Notes under the pieces: generated by a model
What the model was told of the DNA's origin: nothing
Seen by the model: only the letters and a program-made list of their open reading frames with translations
Databases searched by the model: none
Shown here: piece by piece, positions 9,555-19,672 of the stretch
How positions within the stretch are numbered: the first letter of the stretch is position 1
How the letters are laid out: each line of letters begins with the position of its first letter
Translations under genes and position numbers: made by a program
Assembly (NCBI RefSeq): GCF_002959965.1
Contig: NZ_PREV01000027.1
Location: 1,302,001 to 1,366,000, forward strand
Direction: 5' to 3'
Source: Microbulbifer pacificus
GTDB taxonomy: Bacteria; Pseudomonadota; Gammaproteobacteria; Pseudomonadales; Cellvibrionaceae
DNA: 64,000 bases

Positions 9555-10184
9555 TCAGCGTAACAGGCAGGCGCCGGTGCCGGCGAGACCGCAGTAACCC
9601 CCGGGATTTTTTGCCAGGTACTGCTGGTGATCCTCTTCCGCGTAGAAAAATTCCGGCGCGGGGCGAATCTCGGTGGTGATGGCCCCGAAACCTTTTTCCT
9701 GCAGCGCCTGCTGGAACACCTTCTCCGAGGCCTGCGCCGAGGCCAGCTGCTCATCGCCATAGGTGTAAATGCAGGAGCGGTACTGAGTACCCAGATCATT
9801 GCCTTGGCGCATGCCCTGAGTCGGATCGTGCTCTTCCCAGAAGTGGCGCAGCAGCGCGTCGTAACTCACCTTGGCGGGGTCGAATACCACCAGTACAACT
9901 TCCGCATGACCGGTGCCACCACTACACACCTCCCGATAGTTAGGGTTGGGGGTGTGGCCACCGGCATACCCCGCGGCGGTGGTATAAACGCCGTCGACTT
10001 CCCAGAACAGCCGTTCCACACCCCAGAAGCATCCCATGCCAAATACCGCCTGCTCCAGCCCCTCAGGGAATGGCGGCTTCATCGGGTGACCGGACACAAA
10101 GTGCTTGCCGCTGATGGGCATGGCATCCGCGCGCCCCGGCAGGGCATCGACGGCGGAGGGAATGCTGGATTTGTCGTATTGCAT
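9555..10184 (-). CDS. msrA: peptide-methionine (S)-S-oxide reductase MsrA
   Basis: Repairs oxidised methionine in proteins. The 209-residue protein has the catalytic cysteine in [10 protein letters not shown] (Cys52) and two resolving cysteines near the end in [13 protein letters not shown] (Cys198 and Cys206). This three-cysteine layout and the N-terminal extension match E. coli MsrA. The family hallmark [27 protein letters not shown] region is present (about residues 95-117). It is read towards sseA, and a methyltransferase gene lies upstream on the same strand with a 71-bp gap. Confidence 0.96.
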   Translation of the reverse strand: MQYDKSSIPSAVDALPGRADAMPISGKHFVSGHPMKPPFPEGLEQAVFGMGCFWGVERLFWEVDGVYTTAAGYAGGHTPNPNYREVCSGGTGHAEVVLVVFDPAKVSYDALLRHFWEEHDPTQGMRQGNDLGTQYRSCIYTYGDEQLASAQASEKVFQQALQEKGFGAITTEIRPAPEFFYAEEDHQQYLAKNPGGYCGLAGTGACLLR

Positions 10185-10255
10185 CGCGAACCTCAGAAAT
10201 CATGTTGTGAGCGCCACTGAAAAACCTGGCCTGCGGATGGCTTTTCTGGGGCCGC

Positions 10256-10873
10256 CTAAGCACAGGCGTGCAGGATACAGCCCGTCGCTTTCATGGGGTG
10301 CTGAGTCTGCCACTCGAAATAACTAGCGTCGAGTTTTTCCTCAGCGCGCTCGGCCAGCTGCCGAAACGGCGGGCGCCCGGGATCGACCAGCACGATTCGG
10401 TCAACACCGGCACGCAAAGCCCGGCGGGTAAGGTTGAACAGTGGTGCTTCGAGTTTGTCCCAGAAACAGATGTCGGTACCGATCACCGCGTCAAACTCGG
10501 CAAGATCCGCCTGGGTCACCTTCTCATAACGGTTGCGCCAGGTTGTGATCTCCACGCCGTTCAGGGCGGCATGGTACTCCGCAAATGGAAAGACGGACGG
10601 ATCCGCATCCAGCGAGGTCACTTTTGCACCAAAGGCCTTGGCACAGAAAATCCCCCCCAGCCCCCAGCCGCACCCGAGATCCAGAACCCGCGCGCCTTTA
10701 ATCAGAGGGTTTTTGGTCAGGTAGTCCATGGTCAGGCAGGAGCTCTTCCAGAACTTGTTGCCGTGCAGGCTCGCCTCTCCCGCTTCCCGCCGCAAGCGAC
10801 GCATATCCGGGTGCGCATTGGTGCGCACCGTAAGGCCAAACATTTGTCGACTGAGAGAATTGCTTTCAGACAA
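10256..10873 (-). CDS. class I SAM-dependent methyltransferase (METTL/Nnt1-like)
   Basis: Seven-strand methyltransferase of 205 residues. Motif I is VLDLGCGWGLGG (about residues 63-74), with an acidic SLDADPSVF at the end of strand 2 and a DAVIGTDICFW motif IV. The FWKSSCLTMDYL segment before motif I resembles the protein-lysine or nicotinamide N-methyltransferase-like family (METTL21/Nnt1), so a protein substrate is possible but unproven. It lies 71 bp upstream of msrA on the same strand, and they may be co-transcribed. The start at 10873 is the first ATG of the frame and suits the family. Confidence 0.75.
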   Translation of the reverse strand: MSESNSLSRQMFGLTVRTNAHPDMRRLRREAGEASLHGNKFWKSSCLTMDYLTKNPLIKGARVLDLGCGWGLGGIFCAKAFGAKVTSLDADPSVFPFAEYHAALNGVEITTWRNRYEKVTQADLAEFDAVIGTDICFWDKLEAPLFNLTRRALRAGVDRIVLVDPGRPPFRQLAERAEEKLDASYFEWQTQHPMKATGCILHACA

Positions 10874-11183
10874 AGTTTTCTACTCCCTGTTTTCTATCGC
10901 CGTAGCCTGTCAATTCCATGCAGTGGCCAGAAAATCAGATTCCAGCACGCCACAACAATCCCGTGATACCCGCTGCGGAGTTTTCCACCAAAACGAAGCA
11001 GCCACTGCCAATACTGCGAAGTGTACCCATTCCACCCGCGCGGTTCAGCCTCTTGGTCTACTTTTGCAAATGAGCCTTTTCGGCAATCCGAAATGCCGCC
11101 CACACAGACAGGTCCCCCACACCAGAAAGTGCTTTGCAGTGACGGCAATAAACTCAATGGGTTTCGCGTACGAGATAATGGGC
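10874..11183. other. divergent intergenic region, methyltransferase / porin
   Basis: About 310 bp between divergently transcribed genes. The porin frame is open through all of it, but that part translates to low-complexity, Arg/Ser/Gln-rich sequence without porin features and precedes the signal peptide, so I treat it as untranslated. It should hold the porin promoter. I found no clear operator, repeat or terminator. Confidence 0.4.
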
Positions 11184-12449
11184 ATGAAGAAAAACATCCG
11201 CAGACAGCTTCTCGCTGCTTCCATGGTTGCCACGGCATCCGGTGTTCAGGCGGTCCCCATTTACCAGTCCAATCAGGTCACCCTGTACATGGAGGGTTAC
11301 TTTACCGCACACATGGTCAACACCATGGGCGATACCACCATGCAAAACGGCGCGTCGCGCATCCGCTTCGGGCTCAATGTTCCCGCGTACGACGAGTGGG
11401 ATACCGGATTCAATCTCGAGTGGGGTGTGCGGGCAATCAATGCCGCCCAGGACATCGTCATTCAGGGGGACCAACAGGCAGCCCCAGGAGAGGAGCGGCA
11501 ATCACTTTACCTGCGTCAGGGGCACGGCTTCTTCAAGCATCCCAAGTGGGGCGAGTTTTCGCTGGGCAAGCAGTGGGGAGTGTATTACGAAGTCACCTAT
11601 ATCACCGACTGGTATAACGTGTCCGGAGGGCTCGCCAGTGGCACCTATGGGCTCAACACCGACGGCGGTCCCGCCGGTACCGGTCGTGCGGACAGCGCGG
11701 TTGCGTGGCGCAAAAGCTGGGAGTTTGATTCCGGTGAACTCAAGATCGGTCTGCAATACGCCGCACACGTAGCCGACCTGGAAATCAATGTAGAGGATAT
11801 CGCCGGCCCGGACACAACGCTGGAGTGCCCGGTGGGCGATTGTGAGTACGGCATCAGTCACGGTATCGCTGCGGTCTACCGGGCCAACATTGGCGACGGG
11901 CTGTTCTTCGGCGCGGCCTACAACCGCGTCAAACTGGACATCGCCAGCCAGGACGGGCGTATCTATGACGTCTCCAGCGGTCAGCCAGAACTGATCCGGG
12001 ACGACTATGCCTTTAACGCCAGCAGCAATGACTGGACCACCGCAGTCGGCATGTATTACGGCAAGGAAGCCTTTGCCAAGGGTTTTTACGGCGCAGTGGT
12101 ATTCCAGCGTTCTCAGAATAATCAGCTGGCACCACCCGGATCCGTGGTTGGGGTCACCAACTTTTTTGATGCCAAAGGTTCGGAATCCTTTCTCAGTTAC
12201 ACCTGGGGCCCAGAAAACTGCTATTCCGTGTACGGCGGGCACAACTACCTGGTTTCCGACGACCCGGAGTTTGACGCGGCCCTGGTAGTGGACGACCGAT
12301 ACAAACTGGCGCAGTACTACCTGGGATTCCAATACCGCTGGAACGAACGGGTTCGCCTGTATTTCGAAAATGCCTTCGATGACAGCAATGAAGTGGCGCG
12401 CCCCGAGTTTGATGACTTCATCGCCGTCGGTTTTCGCATCGACATCTGA
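11184..12449 (+). CDS. outer-membrane porin
   Basis: Outer-membrane beta-barrel of about 421 residues. The ATG at 11184 gives a clean Sec signal (MKKNIRRQL, hydrophobic core, cleavage after VQA), then VTLYMEGYFTAHMV and alternating aromatic/polar strands typical of Gram-negative trimeric porins, such as FSLGKQWGVYYEV and RFGLNVPAYDEW. A GAG about 9 nt before this ATG could serve as ribosome site; ATG at 11178 (MGMKK) is the close alternative. The C-terminus ends GFRIDI rather than the usual terminal Phe/Trp, a mild oddity for BAM recognition. Solute specificity is unknown. Confidence 0.83.
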   Translation: MKKNIRRQLLAASMVATASGVQAVPIYQSNQVTLYMEGYFTAHMVNTMGDTTMQNGASRIRFGLNVPAYDEWDTGFNLEWGVRAINAAQDIVIQGDQQAAPGEERQSLYLRQGHGFFKHPKWGEFSLGKQWGVYYEVTYITDWYNVSGGLASGTYGLNTDGGPAGTGRADSAVAWRKSWEFDSGELKIGLQYAAHVADLEINVEDIAGPDTTLECPVGDCEYGISHGIAAVYRANIGDGLFFGAAYNRVKLDIASQDGRIYDVSSGQPELIRDDYAFNASSNDWTTAVGMYYGKEAFAKGFYGAVVFQRSQNNQLAPPGSVVGVTNFFDAKGSESFLSYTWGPENCYSVYGGHNYLVSDDPEFDAALVVDDRYKLAQYYLGFQYRWNERVRLYFENAFDDSNEVARPEFDDFIAVGFRIDI

Positions 12450-12495
12450 TACGCTTGCGGCCTGACGTATCCACTCCACCCCGGGAGCGCACACC

Positions 12496-13032
12496 TTGGG
12501 CCGTATGATCCTGCTGGTTGCCGTTGGCATCTTTGCCTGGCTGGCAATTCAGAAATTCAAATACACCCCACCAAAGCAGCGACGCAAACTGATCGTTCAG
12601 TGGGTTCTGATTGCACTGGCGCTGGCCGCTGTACTCCTTGCCATAACCGGTCGCCTGCACTGGGTGGGTGCTGCCATCGCCGTCGTTCTGCCCATCATCA
12701 GCCAGGCCTGGCGTATGTTCGGGCGGCATCTTCCATGGATAGCGCCGCTGATCGCCAAACACGCGCAGGCCAGAGCGGAGAAAAAGAAGGCTGCCGAAGA
12801 AAAAGCCGGCCGTAGTAATGAAGCCGGCGAACAACCCCAGCGCGCCCCCGAACTTACGCTGGAGGAAGCCCGCAAGATTCTGAATGTTTCCGCCACTGCA
12901 AGCCGCGAGGAAATCATCGGCGCGCACCGCAAGCTGATTCAGAAATTTCACCCGGATCGAGGCGGCAACGACTACCTCGCCGCCCGTATCAATGCCGCGA
13001 AGGTGCTCCTGCTGAAGCATCTGGGCCACTGA
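12496..13032 (+). CDS. membrane-anchored J-domain protein
   Basis: Co-chaperone-like protein of 178 residues with the J domain at the C-terminus. Membrane helices lie at about residues 2-18 and 31-70, then a charged Ala/Glu/Lys linker (75-115), then a short J domain with HPDRGG at 152-154. This TIM14/DnaJ-III-like layout suggests it recruits a DnaK-type Hsp70 to the inner membrane; the client is unknown. The start is TTG at 12496, supported by GGGAG 8 nt upstream (12483-12487); the next ATG, at 12505, lacks such a site. It begins 46 bp after the porin stop on the same strand. Confidence 0.85.
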   Translation: MGRMILLVAVGIFAWLAIQKFKYTPPKQRRKLIVQWVLIALALAAVLLAITGRLHWVGAAIAVVLPIISQAWRMFGRHLPWIAPLIAKHAQARAEKKKAAEEKAGRSNEAGEQPQRAPELTLEEARKILNVSATASREEIIGAHRKLIQKFHPDRGGNDYLAARINAAKVLLLKHLGH

Positions 13033-13059
13033 TCCGGATATCTCCAGTGCATCGACCGC

Positions 13060-13839
13060 CTATTGTTCTCGCCGGCACAACAGGTGCACATAGCGTGCCA
13101 GCTGCCGGTACGGGTCGATGCGCGAATAGAGCAATTCCTTTTCCACGATGGCCTCCGCTGGCAGCTTGTCGCGCATTTCCGGAGTCATGAAGTCGTGAAA
13201 GCACCGAATACCGCTGTGAGCCACCAACGCCAGCCCCGCTTGCGCAACCCAATCCATCACCATTTCCGGCAACAGAGGGTTCCTCGGCGTCAGGCTGCCC
13301 GGGTGGCCGCTCCAGTCGCCACTTGCCCGATTGCGGTCCAACTGACGCAAGCTGCCCCGTTGTAACAGGCGGAATTCCAGTGCGCGACGATTGTAAAAGG
13401 TAAGCGAGAGGTAGCCGCCGGGCTTCAGGCACTCCGCCAGATGCACCAGCGCCTGCTGCGGTTGCTCCAACCACTCAAGCACGGCATGACACAACAGCAG
13501 ATCCGCCGCGGGAAGACGTGTATCCGAACTCAATGCCTGCAGCGGCAACTGTATTGTTCGCGCATCCAGCCCTCGTGCGTCGATCTGCTCCTGCGCGAGC
13601 GCCAACATCTCGCCGGAGATATCCGTGATCCAGACACGGTGACCGCGTTCACAGAGATCCAGCGCAAACTGCCCCTGTCCGCCGCCGGCATCCACCACAC
13701 TCAGGGGGACGCCACCCGCTGGAGCGAGCAGCGCCGCCAGATCCCGATTCAGTACCGCGAGACGGATGTCGCCCTTGAGACCACCATATATGCGCTTCCT
13801 GAAACGCTGCGCGAGGTCGTCAAAATTGCGGTCGCCCAC
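13060..13839 (-). CDS. cmoM: tRNA 5-carboxymethoxyuridine methyltransferase CmoM
   Basis: Methylates the carboxyl group of cmo5U34 in tRNA to give mcmo5U34, the last step of the pathway begun by CmoA and CmoB. The protein (259 residues) begins VGDRNFDDLAQRFRKRIYG, close to the start of E. coli CmoM, and has SAM motif VVDAGGGQGQF and the family-typical LCHAVLEWLEQP. The GTG start at 13839 shares its G with the TAG stop of the upstream gene (TAGTG), which fixes the start; a longer in-frame ATG reading would overlap that gene by 94 bp. cmoA and cmoB lie 4 kb away on the other strand. Confidence 0.9.
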   Translation of the reverse strand: MGDRNFDDLAQRFRKRIYGGLKGDIRLAVLNRDLAALLAPAGGVPLSVVDAGGGQGQFALDLCERGHRVWITDISGEMLALAQEQIDARGLDARTIQLPLQALSSDTRLPAADLLLCHAVLEWLEQPQQALVHLAECLKPGGYLSLTFYNRRALEFRLLQRGSLRQLDRNRASGDWSGHPGSLTPRNPLLPEMVMDWVAQAGLALVAHSGIRCFHDFMTPEMRDKLPAEAIVEKELLYSRIDPYRQLARYVHLLCRREQ

Positions 13840-14570
13840 TATTTTTCTCGCTGCTGATCGAGGGAGCGCCCCTCGGCGGCGAGAATCGCCTGCAGGGTCC
13901 TGGAGTGGAATTCGCGCATGTACAACACCCACACCACGGCCACAAAGCCTGCGATAAACAGTACCGGGTGCACAAACCAGCCCATGACCGCCATGGAAAA
14001 GTAGTAGCAGCGCAGCCCGTAGTTGTAGCTGTGTCCGGCCTGGTCGATCACTTTCGCGGCACTGATGGCGTAGCGACGGCGTTCTTCCCGGGTAACTTCA
14101 TCCTCCTCCACCAGGGGCGCAGCGCCGAGCAGTACGTTGGCGAAGGAGTACTGGCGCAGAGACCAGGTGAAATTGAAGAAGGCAAAGATGTAAATCAGGA
14201 TCAGCACCAGCACCTTGAGTTCAAACTGCTGCACCGTGGTCGGCTGCGCAAATGGAAGGCTGCTCAATACCTCCACCGCGGCGCTGTTGGCAGACAGCGC
14301 CGTTACCAGACCCGCGAGAATCAGGATGCTGGTGGAGGCGAAGAAACCGATCACCCGTTCCAGGTTTCCGAGGATCGCCGCGTCTGGCATGCGCATATCC
14401 CGCTCCAGCATGCGCAGCATCCATTCGACGCGATACCACTGCATGGACGATGCCAGACACCAGGCGGTTTTTGCCTTTTTGCGGGCAAACAGGGTGTACC
14501 CCGCCCACGTCAGACAGAATCCCGCCAAGCTTACATAGTCCATCCAGTTCAACGCGTATTCCCCTTTCAA
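13839..14570 (-). CDS. DUF599 family membrane protein
   Basis: Uncharacterised inner-membrane protein of 243 residues with about four helices (residues 9-27, 70-92, 116-138, 195-220). Family-typical features are the N-terminal MDYVSLAGFCLTWAGYTLFA, the RVEWMLRMLERDMRMPDAAILGNL loop region, and a cytoplasmic stretch with YAISAAKVIDQAGHSYNYGLRCYYF. No biochemical function is known for the family. Its stop overlaps the cmoM start by one base, so translation of the two is coupled. This gives no direct clue to function beyond co-expression with a tRNA-modifying enzyme. Confidence 0.85.
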   Translation of the reverse strand: MKGEYALNWMDYVSLAGFCLTWAGYTLFARKKAKTAWCLASSMQWYRVEWMLRMLERDMRMPDAAILGNLERVIGFFASTSILILAGLVTALSANSAAVEVLSSLPFAQPTTVQQFELKVLVLILIYIFAFFNFTWSLRQYSFANVLLGAAPLVEEDEVTREERRRYAISAAKVIDQAGHSYNYGLRCYYFSMAVMGWFVHPVLFIAGFVAVVWVLYMREFHSRTLQAILAAEGRSLDQQREK

Positions 14571-14761
14571 CTACTACATTTATGGCGCTAATTAAAAACA
14601 TACGACTAGCCGGAAGTTTCGCACCGGCGGCGCAGGTGTCAACTCCAACCTGTCAACCCTGTCAATTCGCCGCCCCGGAGCGCTAAAATGGCCGCCGTTT
14701 CTGCCTGTGCCGGACCAGCCGGTGCGACCGGCAACCGCAAATTACCCAATGGAGCTGTCAT

Positions 14762-17674
14762 TTGAGTAACGTACACCCCGCATTCGAGCCGATTACCAGC
14801 GCCGAGATCGAATCCCTCGGTGTCCGCGTGGAAGAGTACCGCCACCGCCGCACCGGCGCCCAGCACCTGCACATTGCTGCCGACAACCCCGAAAACGTGT
14901 TCCTGGTGGCGCTGCGCACAGTACCGGAAGATTCCACCGGCGTCGCGCATATTCTCGAGCACACCGCACTGTGCGGCAGCGACAAATACCCGGTGCGCGA
15001 TCCGTTCTTCATGATGATACGTCGCTCTCTCAACACCTTTATGAACGCCTTCACCAGTTCCGACTGGACGGCTTACCCGTTCGCCAGCCAGAACCGCAAG
15101 GATTTCGACAATCTGCTGGACGTGTATCTGGACGCGGTGTTTTTTGCTCGCCTGGACCCGCTGGACTTCGCCCAGGAAGGCCACCGACTGGAATTCGCGG
15201 AAGCCGACAACCCGGACAGCGATCTGGTGTACAAGGGCGTGGTCTTCAATGAGATGAAAGGCGCCATGAGTTCGGTGACCTCCCAGCTGTGGCAGAAGCT
15301 GAGCAAATACCTGTTCCCCACCACCACCTATCACTTCAACTCCGGTGGCGAACCCGCGGATATTCCCGACCTCAGTTACGAAGAACTGGTGAACTTCTAT
15401 CGCACCCACTACCACCCCAGCAATGCCATCTTCATGACCTTCGGCAATATCGAAGCGGCGGAGCACCAGGCGGTGTTCGAAGAAAAAGCCCTGCACAAAT
15501 TCGACCAACTCCACAAGACCATCGAAGTGGGTCGGGAAAAGCTCTATGTGGCGCCAGTGCGGGTGGAAGAAAAATACCCGCTTTCCGGAGAGGAAGGCCT
15601 GGAAGAGAAAACCCACATCGTGCTCGGCTGGCTGCTGGGCGATGTCACCGACCTGGAAGAGGCACTGACCGCGCACCTGCTGGCCGGCGTGTTGCTGGAC
15701 AACAGTGCCTCCCCACTGATGCATCTGCTGGAAACCACCGAACTCGGCCAGGCGCCCTCCCCTCTGTGTGGCCTCGACGACTCCCAGCGCGAACTGGTAT
15801 TCGTGTGCGGTATCGAGGGCAGCGAGCGCGAGCGCGCCGACGAGCTGGAACAGCAGGTACTGAAGGTACTCGAAGACGTGGCGGAAAACGGCGTGCCCTA
15901 CGAGCAGGTATCCGCCGCCCTGCACCAGCTGGAATTGCAACAGCGCGAGATCGGTGGCGACGGCTACCCCTACGGTCTGCAGCTGATCCTCACCGCACTG
16001 ACCGGCGCCACCCATCGTGGAGACGCCATCGGTCTGCTCAATATCGACGCCGCGCTGGAAAAACTGCGCGAGCAGATCCAGGACCCGAAATTCATCGCCA
16101 GTGCCGCGCGCAAACTGTTGCTGGACAACCAGCACCGGGTGCGCCTGGTACTGTCACCGGACCCTGACATGGCCAGCCGCGCCGAGCAGGCGGAGAAAGC
16201 CCGTCTCGCCGCCATCAAGGCCGGTCTCGACGACGGCGAAAAGCAGCAAATTATCCAGACCGCGAAGGCCCTGGCCGAACGCCAGCAGCGCAAGGACGAC
16301 GAGTCCATCCTGCCCAAGGTGGGCGTGGAAGATATTCCACCCGAGCTGCCCAAGGTGGAAGGCGAAGAGCTCGAACTGGGCGGTGCCAAGGTAAGCCGTT
16401 ACAGTGCCGGCACCAATGGTCTGGTGTACCAGCAACTGGTGGCCACCCTCCCGGAGTTCACCGAAGAAGAGCGCATCCTGCTGCCCTACTACTGCCAGAC
16501 CCTGTGCGAGCTGGGTGTCGGCGACAAGAGCTACCTTGACGTGCAGCAGTGGCAGGCCGCGGTGGCGGGCTCCCTGCACGGTTTTACCAGCCACCGCACC
16601 GCGCTCGACAACCTGCACAGCCAGTCCGGCCACTTCATCCTGTCTGGCAAAGCGCTGGCCGCAAATCAGGCCGCGCTCACCGAGCTGATGCAGGCGACCA
16701 TCGAAGACGTACGTTTTGATGAGCTGCCACGCATCAAGGAACTGCTGCTGCAGACCCTCGCCCGTCGCGAACAGTCCGTAGTGGGCAACGGCCACGCCCT
16801 CGCCATGGCGGCCGCCAGCGCCGGCTTCAACCGCGCCGCCGCCGATGGCCACGAGTCCGGCGGCCTGCTGGGCCTGCGTCAGCTGAAAGCGATGGTGAAA
16901 TCCCTCGACACCGCGGCGGGTCTGGAAGCCCTCGCCGGCAAGTTCAGCGCCATTCACCAGAAAATTGCCGGCGCCCAGCGCCAGTTCCTGCTGATCGGTG
17001 AAGACGACAAGCTGGCGGGCTTTACCGACGCCCTGAAACCGCTGGTGAACAGCGGATCGGAAAATGGCAGCGAAGACGGTTCGTCGTTCAGCCCGCACAA
17101 GATCCAGCAGGTGTGGGTCGCCAACAGCCAGGTAAACTTCTGCGCCAGGGCCTACCCCACCGTGCCCATGTCCCATGACGACGCCCCGGCGCTTGCGGTG
17201 CTCGGCGGTTTCCTGCGCAACGGCTACCTGCACCGCACCATCCGCGAACAGGGTGGCGCCTACGGTGGCGGCGCCAGCCACGATGTAAACATCGGCGCCT
17301 TCCGTTTTTACTCCTATCGCGATCCGCGCATGGCGGAAACCCTGAAGGACTTCGACGCGTCCATCGACTGGCTGTTGAACGAATCCCACGACGATTCCCA
17401 GGTGGAAGAAGCGATCCTCGGTGTGGTGGGCGGTATGGACAAGCCCGGTTCTCCCGCCGGCGAAGCCAAGAAAGCCTTCCACTCCAACCTCTACGGTCGC
17501 ACCCACGCCGTGCGTCAGGCGTTCCGCCGCAAGGTCACCGAGGTCACCCTGCAAGACCTGCAGCGAGTGGGCAAAACCTACCTGCAACCGGAAAAGGCCA
17601 GCACCGCGGTGGTTACCGGCAGCCAGGGCCGCGAGGCGGGCCTCGCACTGGATCTGCACGAAGAGAAGTTGTGA
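14762..17674 (+). CDS. M16C zinc metalloprotease (presequence protease/insulinase family)
   Basis: Large peptide-degrading protease of 970 residues. The inverted zinc motif is HILEH (His63, Glu66, His67), with the third ligand at Glu164 in [10 protein letters not shown]. The family motif [13 protein letters not shown] follows the zinc site. Four alpha/beta domains form a closing chamber; the second half holds a conserved [14 protein letters not shown] loop for substrate binding. Members (PreP, Cym1, FalC) degrade unfolded peptides of roughly 10-65 residues in cytosol or organelle. There is no signal peptide. The start is TTG at 14762 with GGAG 7 nt upstream. It is followed 10 bp later by cmoA. 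Confidence 0.92.
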   Translation: MSNVHPAFEPITSAEIESLGVRVEEYRHRRTGAQHLHIAADNPENVFLVALRTVPEDSTGVAHILEHTALCGSDKYPVRDPFFMMIRRSLNTFMNAFTSSDWTAYPFASQNRKDFDNLLDVYLDAVFFARLDPLDFAQEGHRLEFAEADNPDSDLVYKGVVFNEMKGAMSSVTSQLWQKLSKYLFPTTTYHFNSGGEPADIPDLSYEELVNFYRTHYHPSNAIFMTFGNIEAAEHQAVFEEKALHKFDQLHKTIEVGREKLYVAPVRVEEKYPLSGEEGLEEKTHIVLGWLLGDVTDLEEALTAHLLAGVLLDNSASPLMHLLETTELGQAPSPLCGLDDSQRELVFVCGIEGSERERADELEQQVLKVLEDVAENGVPYEQVSAALHQLELQQREIGGDGYPYGLQLILTALTGATHRGDAIGLLNIDAALEKLREQIQDPKFIASAARKLLLDNQHRVRLVLSPDPDMASRAEQAEKARLAAIKAGLDDGEKQQIIQTAKALAERQQRKDDESILPKVGVEDIPPELPKVEGEELELGGAKVSRYSAGTNGLVYQQLVATLPEFTEEERILLPYYCQTLCELGVGDKSYLDVQQWQAAVAGSLHGFTSHRTALDNLHSQSGHFILSGKALAANQAALTELMQATIEDVRFDELPRIKELLLQTLARREQSVVGNGHALAMAAASAGFNRAAADGHESGGLLGLRQLKAMVKSLDTAAGLEALAGKFSAIHQKIAGAQRQFLLIGEDDKLAGFTDALKPLVNSGSENGSEDGSSFSPHKIQQVWVANSQVNFCARAYPTVPMSHDDAPALAVLGGFLRNGYLHRTIREQGGAYGGGASHDVNIGAFRFYSYRDPRMAETLKDFDASIDWLLNESHDDSQVEEAILGVVGGMDKPGSPAGEAKKAFHSNLYGRTHAVRQAFRRKVTEVTLQDLQRVGKTYLQPEKASTAVVTGSQGREAGLALDLHEEKL

Positions 17675-17684
17675 GCGGTCCGAC

Positions 17685-18425
17685 GTGAGCAAGAAAGACA
17701 ACATTTTTGCCAAACCCCTGGGCCAGGTGGCCGGGTTCAGCTTTGACCAGTCGGTGGTGGAAGTCTTCCCGGACATGATCCAGCGCTCGGTGCCCGGTTA
17801 CACCACCATCGTGGCGATGATCGGTACCCTGGCTGAACGCTACGCCCAGTCTGGCAGCCGCTGTTACGACCTGGGCAGCTCGCTGTGCGCGGCCACCCTC
17901 GCCATGCGCCACCGGATTCCGGCGGCGGATTGCGAAATCATCGCGGTGGACAATTCCCCTGCGATGGTGGAGCGCGCACGCACGGTCCTGGCCGCGGACA
18001 GCGGCCAGATTCCGGTGCATCTGGTGTGCGACGACCTGCAGAATGTCGCCATCGAAAACGCCTCGGTGGTGGTGCTGAACTTTACCTTACAGTTCATTCC
18101 CACCGGTGAACGCGAAGCGATTCTGCAAAACATTTACGACGGCCTGCGCCCCGGCGGCGTGCTGATATTGTCGGAGAAGGTCGCCTTCTCCGACACCGAT
18201 CACCACGAACTGATGATTGACCTGCACCACTCGTTCAAAGCCGCCAACGGCTACAGTGCACTGGAAATCGCCCAGAAACGCAGTGCGCTGGAAAATGTGC
18301 TGATCCCGGAAACCCTGTTCGACCACCGCACCCGCCTGAAAAATGTCGGCTTCAACAGCGTCGATGTCTGGTTCCAGTGTTTCAACTTTGCCTCGCTGAT
18401 CGCCATCAAACAACGCGACGGCTGA
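17685..18425 (+). CDS. cmoA: carboxy-SAM synthase CmoA
   Basis: Makes carboxy-S-adenosylmethionine from SAM and prephenate, the donor used by CmoB. The 246-residue protein has the family start [20 protein letters not shown] at residues 5-24, motif [14 protein letters not shown] and [13 protein letters not shown]. The GTG start at 17685 lies 10 bp after the M16 stop, so the genes are probably co-transcribed. An in-frame start far upstream would overlap the protease. cmoB follows after 12 bp, the normal gammaproteobacterial cmoAB order. Confidence 0.95.
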   Translation: MSKKDNIFAKPLGQVAGFSFDQSVVEVFPDMIQRSVPGYTTIVAMIGTLAERYAQSGSRCYDLGSSLCAATLAMRHRIPAADCEIIAVDNSPAMVERARTVLAADSGQIPVHLVCDDLQNVAIENASVVVLNFTLQFIPTGEREAILQNIYDGLRPGGVLILSEKVAFSDTDHHELMIDLHHSFKAANGYSALEIAQKRSALENVLIPETLFDHRTRLKNVGFNSVDVWFQCFNFASLIAIKQRDG

Positions 18426-18437
18426 CAGACCTCTCCG

Positions 18438-19412
18438 ATGATTGACTACACCCCGCTCTACGCCGGCCTCCAGCACATTCCCGCACTGCGCCCCTGGCTC
18501 ACTACCCTGCCACAGCAGATCGCCGAGGGGCTCAGCCCCGCGCGCTGGGGCGACCTGCCGGAGTGGCGGGCGGTGCTGGAGACGCTGCCGGATATTGCGC
18601 CGAGTTCGCTGGAAATTGCTGCCGAAGTGCGTATCGGCAGCCGTGCGGATGCCAGTGACCACCAGCGCCAGATTCTCGAAACCCAACTGCGCAAGCTTCA
18701 CCCCTGGCGCAAGGGTCCCTGGACCCTGTTCGATATATTCATCGATACCGAGTGGCGCTCGGACTGGAAATGGGATCGGGTCGCCCCGCACCTGCACGAT
18801 CTGACGGATCGTCTGGTGCTGGATGTGGGCTGTGGCAGCGGCTACCACTGCTGGCGACTTTACGGCACCGGTGCGCGCCGGGTGATCGGCATCGATCCTT
18901 CCGCCAAATTTGTCGCGCAGTTCTATGCGCTGAAAAAATATCTGGGGCTGAACGAACCGGTGGACGTACTACCGGTCGGTATCGAGGCCCTGCCCGCAAA
19001 TCTCCAGGCATTCGACACCACACTTTCCATGGGGGTGCTTTACCACCGCCGCTCGCCGCTGGATCACCTGCGCGAACTCAGGGAAACCCTGCGCCCCGGC
19101 GGCCAGCTGTTGCTGGAAACCCTGGTGATCGACGGCGGACCTGGAGACTGCCTGGTGCCGGAAGACCGCTACGCCAAAATGCGCAACGTATTTTTCTTCC
19201 CCAGTACCGCCACCCTGGAAAGCTGGTTGCGCAAAACCGGCTTCTCCGATGTGCGCACCGTGGACCTGGACCACACCCGTCTGGAGGAGCAGCGCAAAAC
19301 CGACTGGATGCAGTTTGAATCGCTCGTCGACTTTCTCGATCCGGACGACCACAGCCGTACCATCGAGGGCCACCCCGCACCGCTGCGCGCCACCCTGACC
19401 GCAACCGCCTAG
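18438..19412 (+). CDS. cmoB: tRNA U34 carboxymethyltransferase CmoB
   Basis: Transfers the carboxymethyl group of carboxy-SAM to 5-hydroxyuridine 34 of tRNAs that read NNU, NNA, NNG and NNC codons, giving cmo5U. The 324-residue protein has the N-terminal RKGPWTLFDIFIDTEWRSDWKW block, motif I VLDVGCGSGYHCWRL, and the conserved GVLYHRRSPLDHL and FFFPSTATLESW segments. It lies 12 bp downstream of cmoA. A 260-bp gap without recognisable features separates it from sdaA. Confidence 0.96.
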   Translation: MIDYTPLYAGLQHIPALRPWLTTLPQQIAEGLSPARWGDLPEWRAVLETLPDIAPSSLEIAAEVRIGSRADASDHQRQILETQLRKLHPWRKGPWTLFDIFIDTEWRSDWKWDRVAPHLHDLTDRLVLDVGCGSGYHCWRLYGTGARRVIGIDPSAKFVAQFYALKKYLGLNEPVDVLPVGIEALPANLQAFDTTLSMGVLYHRRSPLDHLRELRETLRPGGQLLLETLVIDGGPGDCLVPEDRYAKMRNVFFFPSTATLESWLRKTGFSDVRTVDLDHTRLEEQRKTDWMQFESLVDFLDPDDHSRTIEGHPAPLRATLTATA

Positions 19413-19672
19413 CGCGAAGATCGCGACCAATCTCTCGCCTTTATCCGCAATATTCCATGCGCCTGCGTGCAGCAGGCTAGTCGTTTGTTGCACCAGGCAC
19501 CAAACGCGCCAAATAAAATTTTGATTTCCCGCCCGTATATTGCGCCACATAAAGGCTTCGGCGAACGTGTACGCCGCGAATAACGGGCAGCCATGCGCCG
19601 TAACTACACTTCCTATAACGATTACTGAGCGCGGGAACGCTTCCAGCGCACGACGAGAGAAAATCCGCACAC

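Noticed and set aside
10728..11183. N-terminal extension of the porin frame
   Set aside because: It precedes a clean signal peptide and overlaps the divergent methyltransferase gene; its translation has no porin-like sequence.
14639..17776. Long open frames on the minus strand (498 and 540 codons) opposite the M16 protease gene
   Set aside because: They mirror the codon pattern of a clearly coding plus-strand gene in a GC-rich genome; their translations have no domain, signal or family motif.
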